Positions 43,431 to 51,728 of a stretch of 64,000 nucleotides of DNA are shown here, piece by piece. This DNA is from Rugosimonospora africana (GTDB lineage: Bacteria; Actinomycetota; Actinomycetes; Mycobacteriales; Micromonosporaceae). The stretch spans positions 62,001 through 126,000 of the forward strand of contig NZ_BONZ01000061.1 in assembly GCF_016862975.1 (NCBI RefSeq), written 5' to 3'. Position 1 is the stretch's first letter. Each line of letters begins with the position of its first letter. The translations under genes were made by a program, and so were the position numbers. The notes beneath the pieces are model-generated. The model saw only the letters and a list, made by a program, of their open reading frames with translations. It was not told the DNA's origin and did not search any database.

Positions 43431-44666
43431 GTGCGTTCCCCCGCCGGCTGGTCGAGCGTGCGGCGGCACCCCCGCTGGTGGATCGCCGGTGCCGCGGTCG
43501 TGGCCCTGGCCGCGGCCGGCACGGTGTACGGCGTCCTGGCGGTGGACCGGGTCGTGACGCTGTCCGAGAAGGACTGCGGGAACGGCTGGTCCGGCCCGGT
43601 CGACGGGCGCCAGAGCCTGGTCCTGCGCGACGCGGCACCCAACCCGGTCCAGGTGTACCTGATCGATCCCCGGCGCAACCTGGTCTACGCCGAGGCACGG
43701 GACCTGACGCCCGGTACGCGGCGCACGATGAGCACCACGCTCGGTGCCGGCCGGTACGCGCTGCGCTGCGTGTTCACCGACGGTACGGTGCTCACGTCGC
43801 AGGCGCACACCCTCACCGGTACCGTGGCCGGCGCCGTCACCGGCGTGCCGCCCATGCCGGACCTGGACCTCACCGGACCGGTCGGCGCGTACCGTTCCTC
43901 CGTGGAGCGCGGCCTCCCACCGCTGCTGGCCGACGCGACCCGGCTCGCCGCCGATGTCGCCGCCGGCAACCTGGCCGCCGCCCGGACCGACTGGCTGCCC
44001 GCGCACCTGGACTACGAGCGCCTGGGTGCGGCGTACAACTCGTTCCAGGACTTCGACGGAGCCATCAACGGTACGGCCGACGGGCTGCCGGACGGCGTCG
44101 ACGACCAGTCCTGGACCGGACTGCACCGGATCGAGTACGGCCTGTGGCACGGCCAGCCCGCGGCGGTGCTCCGGCCGCTGACCGGCCGTCTCGTCTCCGA
44201 CATCAAGGGCCTGATCGAGGACCTGCCCAGCGAGGACATCGACCCGGGCGACCTCCCGCTGCGCACCCACGAGATCCTGGAGAACACCCTGCAGTTCCAG
44301 GTCACCGGCCACGACGACTACGGCAGCGGAACGACGCTTGCCACTGCGTACGCCAACACGCAGGGCACCCAGGCGGTGCTCGGCACGCTGACCGGGCTGA
44401 TCTCGGCCCGGGACCCGGCACTGCTCGCGGCGATCGACCGGGGCATCGCGACCGTGCAGGCCGACCTGCTGGCCTGCCGGGTTTCGGACCAGTCTGGCTC
44501 GGCCCGTCTGGCGCCACGCCACGATCCAGACCAGTCGTCCGGCATCTGGATCGCCGCCGGCGCCCTGCCGCAGGCGCGCCGCCAGAAAGTCGACGCTGAC
44601 CTCGGCGCGCTGCTCGAACAGCTCGACGCGGTACCCAATCTGCTGCACGAACGGACCTCAGCATGA
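43431..44666 (+). CDS. efeO: EfeO-type iron uptake lipoprotein/M75 protein with inserted repeat
   Basis: A 411-residue exported protein. A membrane/signal segment spans residues 17-38. A cupredoxin-like domain (about 45-135) and the M75 imelysin domain (about 145-410) follow; [18 protein letters not shown] near residue 192 lies where M75 proteins carry their conserved metal-site motif. EfeO binds ferrous/ferric iron outside the membrane for delivery. Residues 353-369 ([17 protein letters not shown]) are encoded by palindrome copy 6 and break the normal run of the last helices, yet the frame stays open. GTG start after AAGGAGG. EfeB follows after 13 bases. Confidence 0.85.
   Translation: MRSPAGWSSVRRHPRWWIAGAAVVALAAAGTVYGVLAVDRVVTLSEKDCGNGWSGPVDGRQSLVLRDAAPNPVQVYLIDPRRNLVYAEARDLTPGTRRTMSTTLGAGRYALRCVFTDGTVLTSQAHTLTGTVAGAVTGVPPMPDLDLTGPVGAYRSSVERGLPPLLADATRLAADVAAGNLAAARTDWLPAHLDYERLGAAYNSFQDFDGAINGTADGLPDGVDDQSWTGLHRIEYGLWHGQPAAVLRPLTGRLVSDIKGLIEDLPSEDIDPGDLPLRTHEILENTLQFQVTGHDDYGSGTTLATAYANTQGTQAVLGTLTGLISARDPALLAAIDRGIATVQADLLACRVSDQSGSARLAPRHDPDQSSGIWIAAGALPQARRQKVDADLGALLEQLDAVPNLLHERTSA
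44487..44537. repeat. Dispersed palindromic element, copy 6, inside efeO
   Basis: GACCAGTCTGGCTCGGCC at the left and GATCCAGACCAGTCG at the right, 51 bases, so in frame. Near-identical to copy 3 read in reverse. It sits about 40 codons from the efeO end. Confidence 0.9.
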
Positions 44667-44679
44667 CACGGACCCCGGC

Positions 44680-45957
44680 ATGACCTCGACGACCGCGACC
44701 CCGCCCACCGGCTCCGGCTCCGGCGCGTCCCGACCGGGCCTGGGCCGGCGCTCATTCCTGCGCGGTACCGCGCTCGGCGCCGCCGCCACCGCCGCACTCG
44801 GCGCCGCCGGGTACGGCACCGCCCGGGCGGTGGCCGCCGGCACCGACGGCCGGAGCATCGCCTTCCACGGCGCGCACCAGGCGGGCATCGTGACACCGCA
44901 GCAGGCCGCCGCGACGTTCGTCTCCTTCAACGCCACCGCGCCCGACCGCACCGCGCTGCGCGAGCTGTTCCAGACGCTGACCGAGCGGGCGCGCTTCCTC
45001 TGCGCCGGCGGCACGCCACCCGACGTCCCGGTCTCCTCGGTGCCGCCGGACAGCGCGACGCTCGGCCCGGTCGTGCCCACCGACGGGCTGAGCGTCACCG
45101 TCGGCGTGGGCGCGTCGCTGTTCGACGACCGGTACGGGCTGGCCGCCCGCAGGCCGGCCAAGCTGACACCGATGCCGATCTTCCCGAACGACAACGTGGC
45201 CGGCTCGACCGAACTGCACGGCGACATCATGCTGCAGCTCTGCGCGGACTCGCGGGACACCGTGATGCACGCGCTGCGCGACATCACCCGGCACACCCGC
45301 TCCGGAATGCAGCCGAACTGGAAGGCCGACGGGTTCATCTCCGCGCCCCGGCCGTCCGGTACCCAGCGCAACCAGCTCGGCTTCAAGGACGGCATCGCCA
45401 ACCCGGACGTCGCGGACGCGACCGAGACCGACCGGCTCATCTGGGCCAAGGGCGGCGTGAACGGCGAGCCCGCCTGGGCCGAAGGCGGCAGCTACCAGGT
45501 GGTGCGCATCATCCGGATGCTGGTCGAGTTCTGGGACCGGGTCTCGCTGCACGAGCAGGAGACGATGATCGGCCGGCGGCGGGACAGCGGCGCCCCGCTC
45601 AACGGCGCCGTGGAGAGCGACGTCCCGGACTACACGAACGATCCCAACGGCATCGGGATCCCGCTGACCGCGCACATCCGGATGGCCAACCCGCGCACTC
45701 TGGAGACGGACAACCAGCGGATCCTGCGCCGCGGATACAACTACGACCGGGGCGTGGACCTCGACGGCAACCTGGACGTGGGGCTCATCTTCTGCTGCTA
45801 CCAGCAGGACGTCGCGCGGCAGTTCGAGGCGGTACAGAACCGGCTGGCCGACGAGCCGCTGGTGGACTACATCCAGCCGACCGGCGGCGGGTACTTCTTC
45901 GCACTGCCCGGGGTGCGCGACGCGAGCGACCACCTCGGCTCCGGCTTGTTCACGTAG
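44680..45957 (+). CDS. efeB: Tat-exported DyP-type haem peroxidase EfeB
   Basis: A 425-residue peroxidase with a twin-arginine signal (GRRSFLRGT, Arg23-Arg24). The DyP hallmark GFKDG is at 234-238 with the distal Asp237; the proximal haem ligand is His332 in [11 protein letters not shown]. In EfeUOB systems EfeB oxidises ferrous iron or strips iron from haem outside the membrane and passes it to EfeO and the EfeU permease. Here efeB lies 13 bases after efeO, so it is coupled with it, but no EfeU-like permease gene follows or precedes. Confidence 0.92.
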   Translation: MTSTTATPPTGSGSGASRPGLGRRSFLRGTALGAAATAALGAAGYGTARAVAAGTDGRSIAFHGAHQAGIVTPQQAAATFVSFNATAPDRTALRELFQTLTERARFLCAGGTPPDVPVSSVPPDSATLGPVVPTDGLSVTVGVGASLFDDRYGLAARRPAKLTPMPIFPNDNVAGSTELHGDIMLQLCADSRDTVMHALRDITRHTRSGMQPNWKADGFISAPRPSGTQRNQLGFKDGIANPDVADATETDRLIWAKGGVNGEPAWAEGGSYQVVRIIRMLVEFWDRVSLHEQETMIGRRRDSGAPLNGAVESDVPDYTNDPNGIGIPLTAHIRMANPRTLETDNQRILRRGYNYDRGVDLDGNLDVGLIFCCYQQDVARQFEAVQNRLADEPLVDYIQPTGGGYFFALPGVRDASDHLGSGLFT

Positions 45958-46299
45958 TATCGCGCCGCTCAGTATTTCGGTGGCGTGGCACAGCTGACCG
46001 GCACTACCGTCAGGCCGTCATCCAGGAGGCGCCGACCGGCGCGCGCCTGTGCAGCCTCCCAAGGGACAGGCCGTTGTACACCAGCTGAGACGTTCATCGC
46101 GTCGAGAAAGCACGCCGCGCCCTGACGGGCCCGCGGTCGCGTAGCGCCGCCGCGCTGCCGGCCCGCTTCAGCGTGCCCTCGGCAGGTCATCGACGTCCGG
46201 TTGTTAGCTTCGCGGCATCCGCGGCTCGATCCGGCGCCGCGCCCATCCGCGCCGCGCCGACCTCGCAACGATGGTCTCGCAGCCGATTGGCCTTTTCCT
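45958..46299. other. Spacer after efeB, possibly holding remnants of a minus-strand gene
   Basis: 342 bases without a clear gene. On the minus strand a frame ending at 45969 gives about 42 residues from MNVSAGVQRPVPWEAAQAR to the end VPVSCATPPKY that read like natural protein, while the rest of that frame is compositionally poor. It may be a gene remnant. No hairpin terminator is visible after efeB. Confidence 0.35.
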
Positions 46300-46878
46300 G
46301 TGCACGACGACACCTTCCTCGTGCGCGCCACGACGCAGTGGCTCGTACGCCCGAACGACTTTCCGACTATCCGGCGCCGCTGCCGGACCTGCCCTTCCAC
46401 GAAGTACCGGACCCGGGGACGATTCCGGGTCAACGCGAATCACAAGCTGCTCGACGTCTGGCTGTTGGCGCTGTGCGACCGGTGCGGCGAGACGATCAAG
46501 CTGACGGTGCTGGAGCGTGTCCACGTTCGCTCCATCGATCCCACGATGCTCAACGGCTTCCACCACAACGCTCCCGCGCTCGCGGCGAAACTGCTGGCCG
46601 ATCCTCGGCTGGCACACCGCAACGACATCGCGCTCGACTGGACCGATGCGTGGACGCTGGAGATGAGCCCCGTCGAACTGCCAAAAGCCGACGTCCTCGA
46701 GGTCAGCGTCCGGTTCGCACAACCCATCCCGATCAGGCCGACGACGCTCATCGCGACGGGCTTGGAGCTCTCGCGCGCCGAGGTCGCGAGGTGCGTCGCC
46801 GCCGGACTGGTCTCCTCGGAACGCAGGCTGACCGGTCGCTGCGCGCAGGACTTCAGCTTTGCGTTCCGGTGGCAGTGA
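46300..46878 (+). CDS. DUF1062-family zinc-ribbon protein
   Basis: A 192-residue protein. The first half carries two Cys pairs, Cys28-x2-Cys31 (RRCRTCPS) and Cys59-x2-Cys62 (LCDRCGE), around GRFRVNANHKLLDVWLLAL, the conserved core of DUF1062. RVHVRSIDPTMLNGFHHN and LALDWTDAW-like segments follow as in that family. The second half is helical and ends in an S4-like segment (ATGLELSRAEVARCVAAGLV) that could bind RNA. Function is unknown. The start is uncertain: the GTG at 46300 or 46321 are both possible, and no good ribosome-binding site is seen for either. Confidence 0.75.
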   Translation: MHDDTFLVRATTQWLVRPNDFPTIRRRCRTCPSTKYRTRGRFRVNANHKLLDVWLLALCDRCGETIKLTVLERVHVRSIDPTMLNGFHHNAPALAAKLLADPRLAHRNDIALDWTDAWTLEMSPVELPKADVLEVSVRFAQPIPIRPTTLIATGLELSRAEVARCVAAGLVSSERRLTGRCAQDFSFAFRWQ

Positions 46879-47075
46879 GCGGCGATGATGCAAGAGAGGG
46901 CGATGACGCCGATTAGGGCAGTGACGCCGGAGAGCGTGCCGCCGTGGCCGGGGGGACCGTGAGCCGGGCGATCCGCCGGTCGGCGGGTGCGGGCCGGGTC
47001 ACGGTGAGCACGCGGAACGGATACGATCCCATCGGTCGATAACGGGACCGTGTGACGAGCTGTGAGGGAGTCCGC

Positions 47076-47711
47076 GTGGCTGACTCGCCGCTGACCGCGA
47101 CCGACGCGGCCGCGCCTGCCGGGCGGCCGAGGCCGGAACTGCCGACGCCAGAACTGCCAGGGCCGGAACTGCCGAGGCCCAGACCGCTGAGGCCGAGGCT
47201 GCTGGCCGCGCTGCTCGACTACTGCGTGGTGCTCGGCTGGCTCGCCGTTCTCGCCGCGGTCTTCGTCCCGCTGTACGCGGCCGATCTCGTTCCCTGGCGA
47301 GGGCACGTCGACCTGGTCTCGTTCGCCGGCTCGGTGGTGCCGGTCTGGCTCTACCTCACCGTCACCGAGGCGGGTGCGGCACACGCGACGTGGGGCAAGC
47401 GCCGCCTCAGGCTTGTCGTCCAAGCGCGGAACGGCGGCGCCGCCGGACCGGCGCGGATCGCGGCGCGCAACGCGGTCAAGCTGCTGCCGTGGGCCTGCGC
47501 CCATCTGGGCATCGCGCCGCTGTGGGCGGGCTCCGGCGCCGGCACCGTGGTCAGCCCGGCTCTGGCCTGGGTACCCATCACCGCCGCGTACCTGATCGCC
47601 GGCGCGACCGTTGCCTCGGTACTGGTTTGCAAGGATCGCGCCGCGCTGCACGACCTCGTGGCCGGCACCCGGGTCGGCCGGGCGCCCCTGCCGGCGACCG
47701 TGGCGTCGTGA
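47076..47711 (+). CDS. RDD-family membrane protein
   Basis: A 211-residue protein. After a Pro/Glu/Leu-rich head (residues 15-48, made of 15-bp DNA repeats) comes the RDD pattern: RLLAALLDYCVVLGWLAVLA, a middle helix, GKRRLRLVVQARNGG, and CKDRAALHDLVAGTRVG at the end. About four membrane helices. The role of RDD proteins is not settled; some are ion or compatible-solute exchangers. The GTG at 47076 follows GAGGGAG at 5 bases. The next gene overlaps by 4 bases. Confidence 0.85.
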   Translation: MADSPLTATDAAAPAGRPRPELPTPELPGPELPRPRPLRPRLLAALLDYCVVLGWLAVLAAVFVPLYAADLVPWRGHVDLVSFAGSVVPVWLYLTVTEAGAAHATWGKRRLRLVVQARNGGAAGPARIAARNAVKLLPWACAHLGIAPLWAGSGAGTVVSPALAWVPITAAYLIAGATVASVLVCKDRAALHDLVAGTRVGRAPLPATVAS

Positions 47712-48058
47712 ACCACCGTACCGATCAGGCGAATTTCCGCCGGGCGTTCGCGGCCCGGTGGGAGCGGTCGTCGCCCGAGCAACAGGGCCGGTTGGCGCTG
47801 ATCCTCTGGGGTCACGCGGTCGCCGCGGTGCTGACCGACGGCGGTCTCGCCGCCTGCCTGGCGCTGTCCGCCACGAGGATCTGGCGGCGCCGCGACCAGG
47901 GCTGGGTCCGGGCCACCGCCGACGGCGGGTACTGGAAGACCGCCGCCGGCCTCGCGCTCGCCGCGGCCGCCCGCCGGGCCGGTCGCCGGCACCTCGTCCG
48001 GCGGCTGACCGCCGAGGAGGCCGGAGACGGTGCCGCCCGCGCTCACGATGTTCCGTGA
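47708..48058 (+). CDS. Small hypothetical protein coupled to the RDD gene
   Basis: A 116-residue protein, no family recognised. Charged head NHRTDQANFRRAFAARWERS, a mildly hydrophobic middle (LALILWGHAVAAVLTDGGLA) and an Arg/Ala-rich end. Not clearly membrane-bound. It starts with a GTG that overlaps the RDD stop codon by 4 bases, which is the main argument that it is real. Convergent with the GH3 gene. Confidence 0.6.
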   Translation: MNHRTDQANFRRAFAARWERSSPEQQGRLALILWGHAVAAVLTDGGLAACLALSATRIWRRRDQGWVRATADGGYWKTAAGLALAAAARRAGRRHLVRRLTAEEAGDGAARAHDVP

Positions 48059-48101
48059 CCGCAGGCGGCACCGCTCGAATCTCGTTACGCCAGCCCAGCC
48101 G

Positions 48102-51100
48102 TTAGGCCAGCCCAGCCTTGGTGTAAGCCTGGGTCAGCAGCGACACGGCCTGGTCGGGCCGTCCGGTCAGCAGGGCGTGCTCAGCGTTCGCGGTCAGTGA
48201 CGCGGTCAGCGGCATCGCCGCCGGGCCCCCGTTCGCGATCCTCGCCTGGGCCACGTCCCGGGCCACCGACACCACGGCGTTGTCCTGGTCGAACGTGTCC
48301 CTGCGGGACCGGTTCAGCGCGTTCGTCGCGTCCTGCAACGCACCGAGCACCTGCTTGGCGTCGCGGACCGTGCCGTCCTTGTTCCACCAGCCCGGCGTCA
48401 GCGCCCGACCCAGCGCGCTGACCGCGGCCGCGATGTCGCGGTCCCCGTGGACGCCGGCCAACTGGTCGCGTACCGCGTCCAGCCGGTTGCGGCCGTTGTC
48501 GGTACGCAGGCCCCAGCCGTAGGCGTACAGCGGGTCGTACGTCGCGTCGCCCACGTTGATGGGCAGCTGGCTCTCCGCCTTCGCCCAGGTCTCCGGCAGC
48601 CGGCCGGTGAACGGATTGGCGCCGAACAGCACGTCGGCCACGCCCTCGCCCTCGGTGCCGGGCAGCCATGAGGCGACCACCCCGGCGGCCTCCGGCACGA
48701 TGCCGGTGATGTCCAGCGGGCGCCCGGACACCGTCATGACGACGCACTTCATCGCGCCACACACCTTGTCCACGGCGGCCCGGTCGGCCACCGACAGCTG
48801 AAGCGTGTGCCCGTTGCCCACGTCGCCGACGCCCTCGGCGTACGGCGTCTCGCCGACCACCACGACACCGACGTTGTAGCCGGCCGTCGGCGCCGAGGCG
48901 TCCTTGCTGTACGTGATGGTCGCGTGCGGTGCGACCTGCTTCATGCCGGCCAGGATCGTGGTACCCACGTCACCCGGTCCGGACTGCCCCTGCCAGCTCA
49001 GCGTCCAGCCACCGGTCTGGTTGCCCAGGTCGTCGGCGTTGGACCCGGCGACGTACACCTTCGCGGTCTTCGACAGCGGCAGGACGTTCCCGGCGTTCTT
49101 CAGCAGCACCTGCGACTCGGCGGCGGCCTGCCGGGCGACCTGGCGGTGCGCCGCGTCGCCGATGGTGGGCAGGTTGGTCCGGTCGGAGTACGGGTGGTCG
49201 AACAACCCGAGCTCGAACTTCTGGGTCACGATGCGGGACACCGCGTCGTTGATCCGGGCCGTGGTCACATCGCCGCTGCCCGCCAGTGCGGTCAGGTCGG
49301 TGATGAAGTCCTTGTAGCTGTACGGGGCCATCACCATGTCGATGCCGGCGTTGACGCTGACCTTGACGTCGTTCTTGTAGTCCGGGCCGATCTGGTCGAT
49401 GCCATTCCAGTCGCTGACGACGAAACCCTTGAACCCGAGCTGGTTCTTGAGGACGCCGGTGAGCATGTCGGTACGGGCGTGCATCTTCACCGGCGCGGAG
49501 TCCTTGCCGAGGATCTGCAGGCTGGAGTACGACGGCATGACCGCGCCCACGCCCTTGTCCACGGCCGTCTGGTACGGCGGCAGGTACAGCGCGTCGACCT
49601 GCTGCTGGGTCGCGTAGGTCACGCCCTGGTCGATCGTGTACGTGCCGTTGGTCGAGGAACCGTACTGCGTCCCGCCGTCGCCGAGGTAGTGCTTGGCGGT
49701 GGCCAGTACCGCGGTCGGGTCGGCCAGGTTCCCGTTGTTCTGCAGGCCGTCGATGACGGTCTCCATCAGCTGCACCAGCGCCGGGTCCTCACCGAACGCC
49801 TCGTACGAGCGGCCCCACCGCTCGTCGCGGGTCACGCACACGCACGGTGCGAACGCCCACTGCACGCCGGTCGCCCGGGTCTCGGTCGCGGTGATCCGCC
49901 CCTCCTGCTCGGCCAGGCCCGGGTCGCGGGTGGCGCCCATGCCGATGTCGTGCGGGAAGACCGTCGCGCCCTGCAGGTTGTTGTCGCCGTGGACCGAGTC
50001 CTCGCCGTAGATGATGGGGATCTGCAGCGGGGTCGCCTGCGCGTGGAGCTGGAAGTTGTCGACCATGTCGGCCCACGCCTGCGGGGTGTTGGGCGTGGGT
50101 ACCGATCCGCCACCGGAGAGGATCGAGCCGAGCCGGTACGTGGCGATGTCCCCGCCGCCCGCGACCGCGGCCCGCTCGGCCTGCGTCATCTGGCCGACCT
50201 TGTCCTGCAACGACATCCGGCTCATGAGGTCGGCGACCCGCTGCGCGATCGGCAGCGCCGGGTTCAGGTACGGCAGGCCGTGGGCGTTGATGACGACCGT
50301 GGCGCCGGAGCCGCTCAGCGTGGCCCCGGTGGCGGTCAGCTTGACCGGGATCGTCTTGGCGACCGACGCCGGGTGGCCGCCGCTGGTCTGCACGGCGATC
50401 GTCTTGACCGTGCCGGACGGGGTACCGGCCGGGAACGTCAGCGTGCCGCTGCCGGCGGTGAAGTCGGTGCCGGCGACCGCGGTACCGCCGCCGAGGGTGT
50501 ACCCGACCGAGACGTCATCGCCGAGCGGCCCGCCGCCGGGCTGGTTCGCCACCACGCCGACGGACGCCGAGCCACCCTGGTCGGTGACGTACACGTCGTT
50601 GGCCACCGTGACGGTGGGCTGGGCGGTGCCGTACAGCACGACGTCGTCGAAGATCAGGTCACCGGACGAGGAGCCGGCCAGGTTGACCGCGTAGCCCCAC
50701 ATCGAGGTGAGGTTCAGGGTGTTGTCCGACGGGGCGCCGGAGGGCTGGTAGTCGGTGCGCTTGACGAAGTCGCCGAACGGCACCTTGATCTGCTGCCAGC
50801 CGGTCGCGGAGTCGGTGAAGAAGGACTGCCACAGCTCGGCGTGCTCGCCGTCGGTGCCGCCGTCCTTGACCTCGAACTCGATGCGCTGGCCGGTCGCGGT
50901 CTCCTTGACCCAGAAGCTGAAGCCGCCGTACGCGCTCCAGTTCTGCGCGGTCGACAGGTTGTTGCTGAAGCCGCCGTACGTTCCCACGTGGTAGGTGACG
51001 TCGAGTCCGTGGTTGTCGGCGGCGCCGCCGGGCCGGTCGGCGACCGCGACCTGGGTCAGGGTCGGCGTGCTCGCCGCGTCGCTGCCGAACGGGAAGATTC

Positions 51101-51284
51101 CCGGGCTCGCGGTGGTGATGGGCAGGGTGCCCTCGAAGTTCTCGACGACCGGGAGGCCGGTCGAGCCGAACGCGGTTTCGGCCGGCAGCCAGGAGACCAG
51201 CGTGGCCAGCAGTACGCCGACGCCGAGCGCCGCGGCGCCGGTGCGCGCCCGGTGCCGCGCGGCCTGGGGTAACGGTACGAACAT
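48102..51284 (-). CDS. Secreted multi-domain GH3 glycoside hydrolase (beta-glucosidase/exo-glucanase type)
   Basis: A 1060-residue secreted enzyme: a signal peptide (to about residue 40), a carbohydrate-binding-like beta-sandwich (about 45-225, CBM11/CIA30-like), a Calx-beta-type domain (about 225-335, with VSVGYTLGGGTAVAGTDF), the GH3 barrel and C-terminal GH3 sandwich (about 340-900), and a helical tail. The nucleophile is Asp625 in GFVVSDWNGI; IPIIYGEDSVHG and ATAKHYLGDG fit the GH3 exo-beta-glucanase group. It releases glucose from beta-glucans. The ATG follows GGAGG. A near-consensus promoter lies 170-200 bases upstream, between two palindromes, so sugar control is likely. Confidence 0.93.
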   Translation of the reverse strand: MFVPLPQAARHRARTGAAALGVGVLLATLVSWLPAETAFGSTGLPVVENFEGTLPITTASPGIFPFGSDAASTPTLTQVAVADRPGGAADNHGLDVTYHVGTYGGFSNNLSTAQNWSAYGGFSFWVKETATGQRIEFEVKDGGTDGEHAELWQSFFTDSATGWQQIKVPFGDFVKRTDYQPSGAPSDNTLNLTSMWGYAVNLAGSSSGDLIFDDVVLYGTAQPTVTVANDVYVTDQGGSASVGVVANQPGGGPLGDDVSVGYTLGGGTAVAGTDFTAGSGTLTFPAGTPSGTVKTIAVQTSGGHPASVAKTIPVKLTATGATLSGSGATVVINAHGLPYLNPALPIAQRVADLMSRMSLQDKVGQMTQAERAAVAGGGDIATYRLGSILSGGGSVPTPNTPQAWADMVDNFQLHAQATPLQIPIIYGEDSVHGDNNLQGATVFPHDIGMGATRDPGLAEQEGRITATETRATGVQWAFAPCVCVTRDERWGRSYEAFGEDPALVQLMETVIDGLQNNGNLADPTAVLATAKHYLGDGGTQYGSSTNGTYTIDQGVTYATQQQVDALYLPPYQTAVDKGVGAVMPSYSSLQILGKDSAPVKMHARTDMLTGVLKNQLGFKGFVVSDWNGIDQIGPDYKNDVKVSVNAGIDMVMAPYSYKDFITDLTALAGSGDVTTARINDAVSRIVTQKFELGLFDHPYSDRTNLPTIGDAAHRQVARQAAAESQVLLKNAGNVLPLSKTAKVYVAGSNADDLGNQTGGWTLSWQGQSGPGDVGTTILAGMKQVAPHATITYSKDASAPTAGYNVGVVVVGETPYAEGVGDVGNGHTLQLSVADRAAVDKVCGAMKCVVMTVSGRPLDITGIVPEAAGVVASWLPGTEGEGVADVLFGANPFTGRLPETWAKAESQLPINVGDATYDPLYAYGWGLRTDNGRNRLDAVRDQLAGVHGDRDIAAAVSALGRALTPGWWNKDGTVRDAKQVLGALQDATNALNRSRRDTFDQDNAVVSVARDVAQARIANGGPAAMPLTASLTANAEHALLTGRPDQAVSLLTQAYTKAGLA

Positions 51285-51438
51285 GGCAGTCCTCCGCCGC
51301 GGCCCGGACGTCGAGGAGCGGGCCGCGCAGCTGTTGTCTCGGGGGTTGGGGGTTCGTGGGCGGCCGCGGGCTTTCCTGGGTACGGCTGCCTCGACGCGGC
51401 CGGCCAGGCGTGGTCGGGTTTCGCCAGCGGGATGATCG

Positions 51439-51452
51439 GGAGAGCGTTCTCC
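51439..51452. promoter_or_regulatory. Operator-like palindrome over the GH3 transcription start
   Basis: GGAGAGCGTTCTCC: arms GGAGA and TCTCC are perfect reverse complements. It lies right after the -10 box, where a bound LacI-type repressor would block initiation. Resembles GGGAGCGCTCCC-type boxes of cellulose-utilisation regulators. Confidence 0.6.
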
Positions 51453-51455
51453 ACG

Positions 51456-51484
51456 AGATTAGGAGTGGCCTTCCTCTATGTCAA
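51456..51484 (-). promoter_or_regulatory. Consensus-like vegetative promoter of the GH3 gene
   Basis: On the minus strand TTGACA (51479-51484), a 17-base spacer and TAATCT (51456-51461). This is a near-perfect housekeeping-sigma promoter, rare in such GC-rich DNA. The predicted start near 51449 leaves a leader of about 165 bases before the ATG. Confidence 0.8.
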
Positions 51485-51505
51485 CGTCGGTCTATGGATC
51501 ATGCT

Positions 51506-51517
51506 GAAAGCGCTCTC
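51506..51517. promoter_or_regulatory. Second operator-like site upstream of the GH3 promoter
   Basis: GAAAGCGCTCTC; with flanks its complement reads GGGAGAGCGCTTTCAG, matching the first site (GGGAGAGCGTTCTCC) in 12 of 15 positions in inverse orientation. The two sites bracket the promoter and could form a DNA loop. Confidence 0.55.
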
Positions 51518-51728
51518 CCGGACGAAAACGCCGCACTCACTCACACCGGCCCGACCGCCACACCGGCCCCACTGCCACCGCGGGACCCGTGCGCACCGAG
51601 TGTGACACGGCGGAGGCGCTGCGCGACACCGTCCGGTATGCCTGCCGCAGCAGCGGGCATACCGGCAGGGTGCGCGGAGCGCGCCGTCCGGCCGCCGCGG
51701 GCGGGTAACCGCGAGGGAGGGGTAGCCC

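Noticed and set aside
48807-51272. Long frame (821 codons) opposite the GH3 gene
   Set aside because: Shadow of the GH3 coding strand; no start signal and no family pattern.
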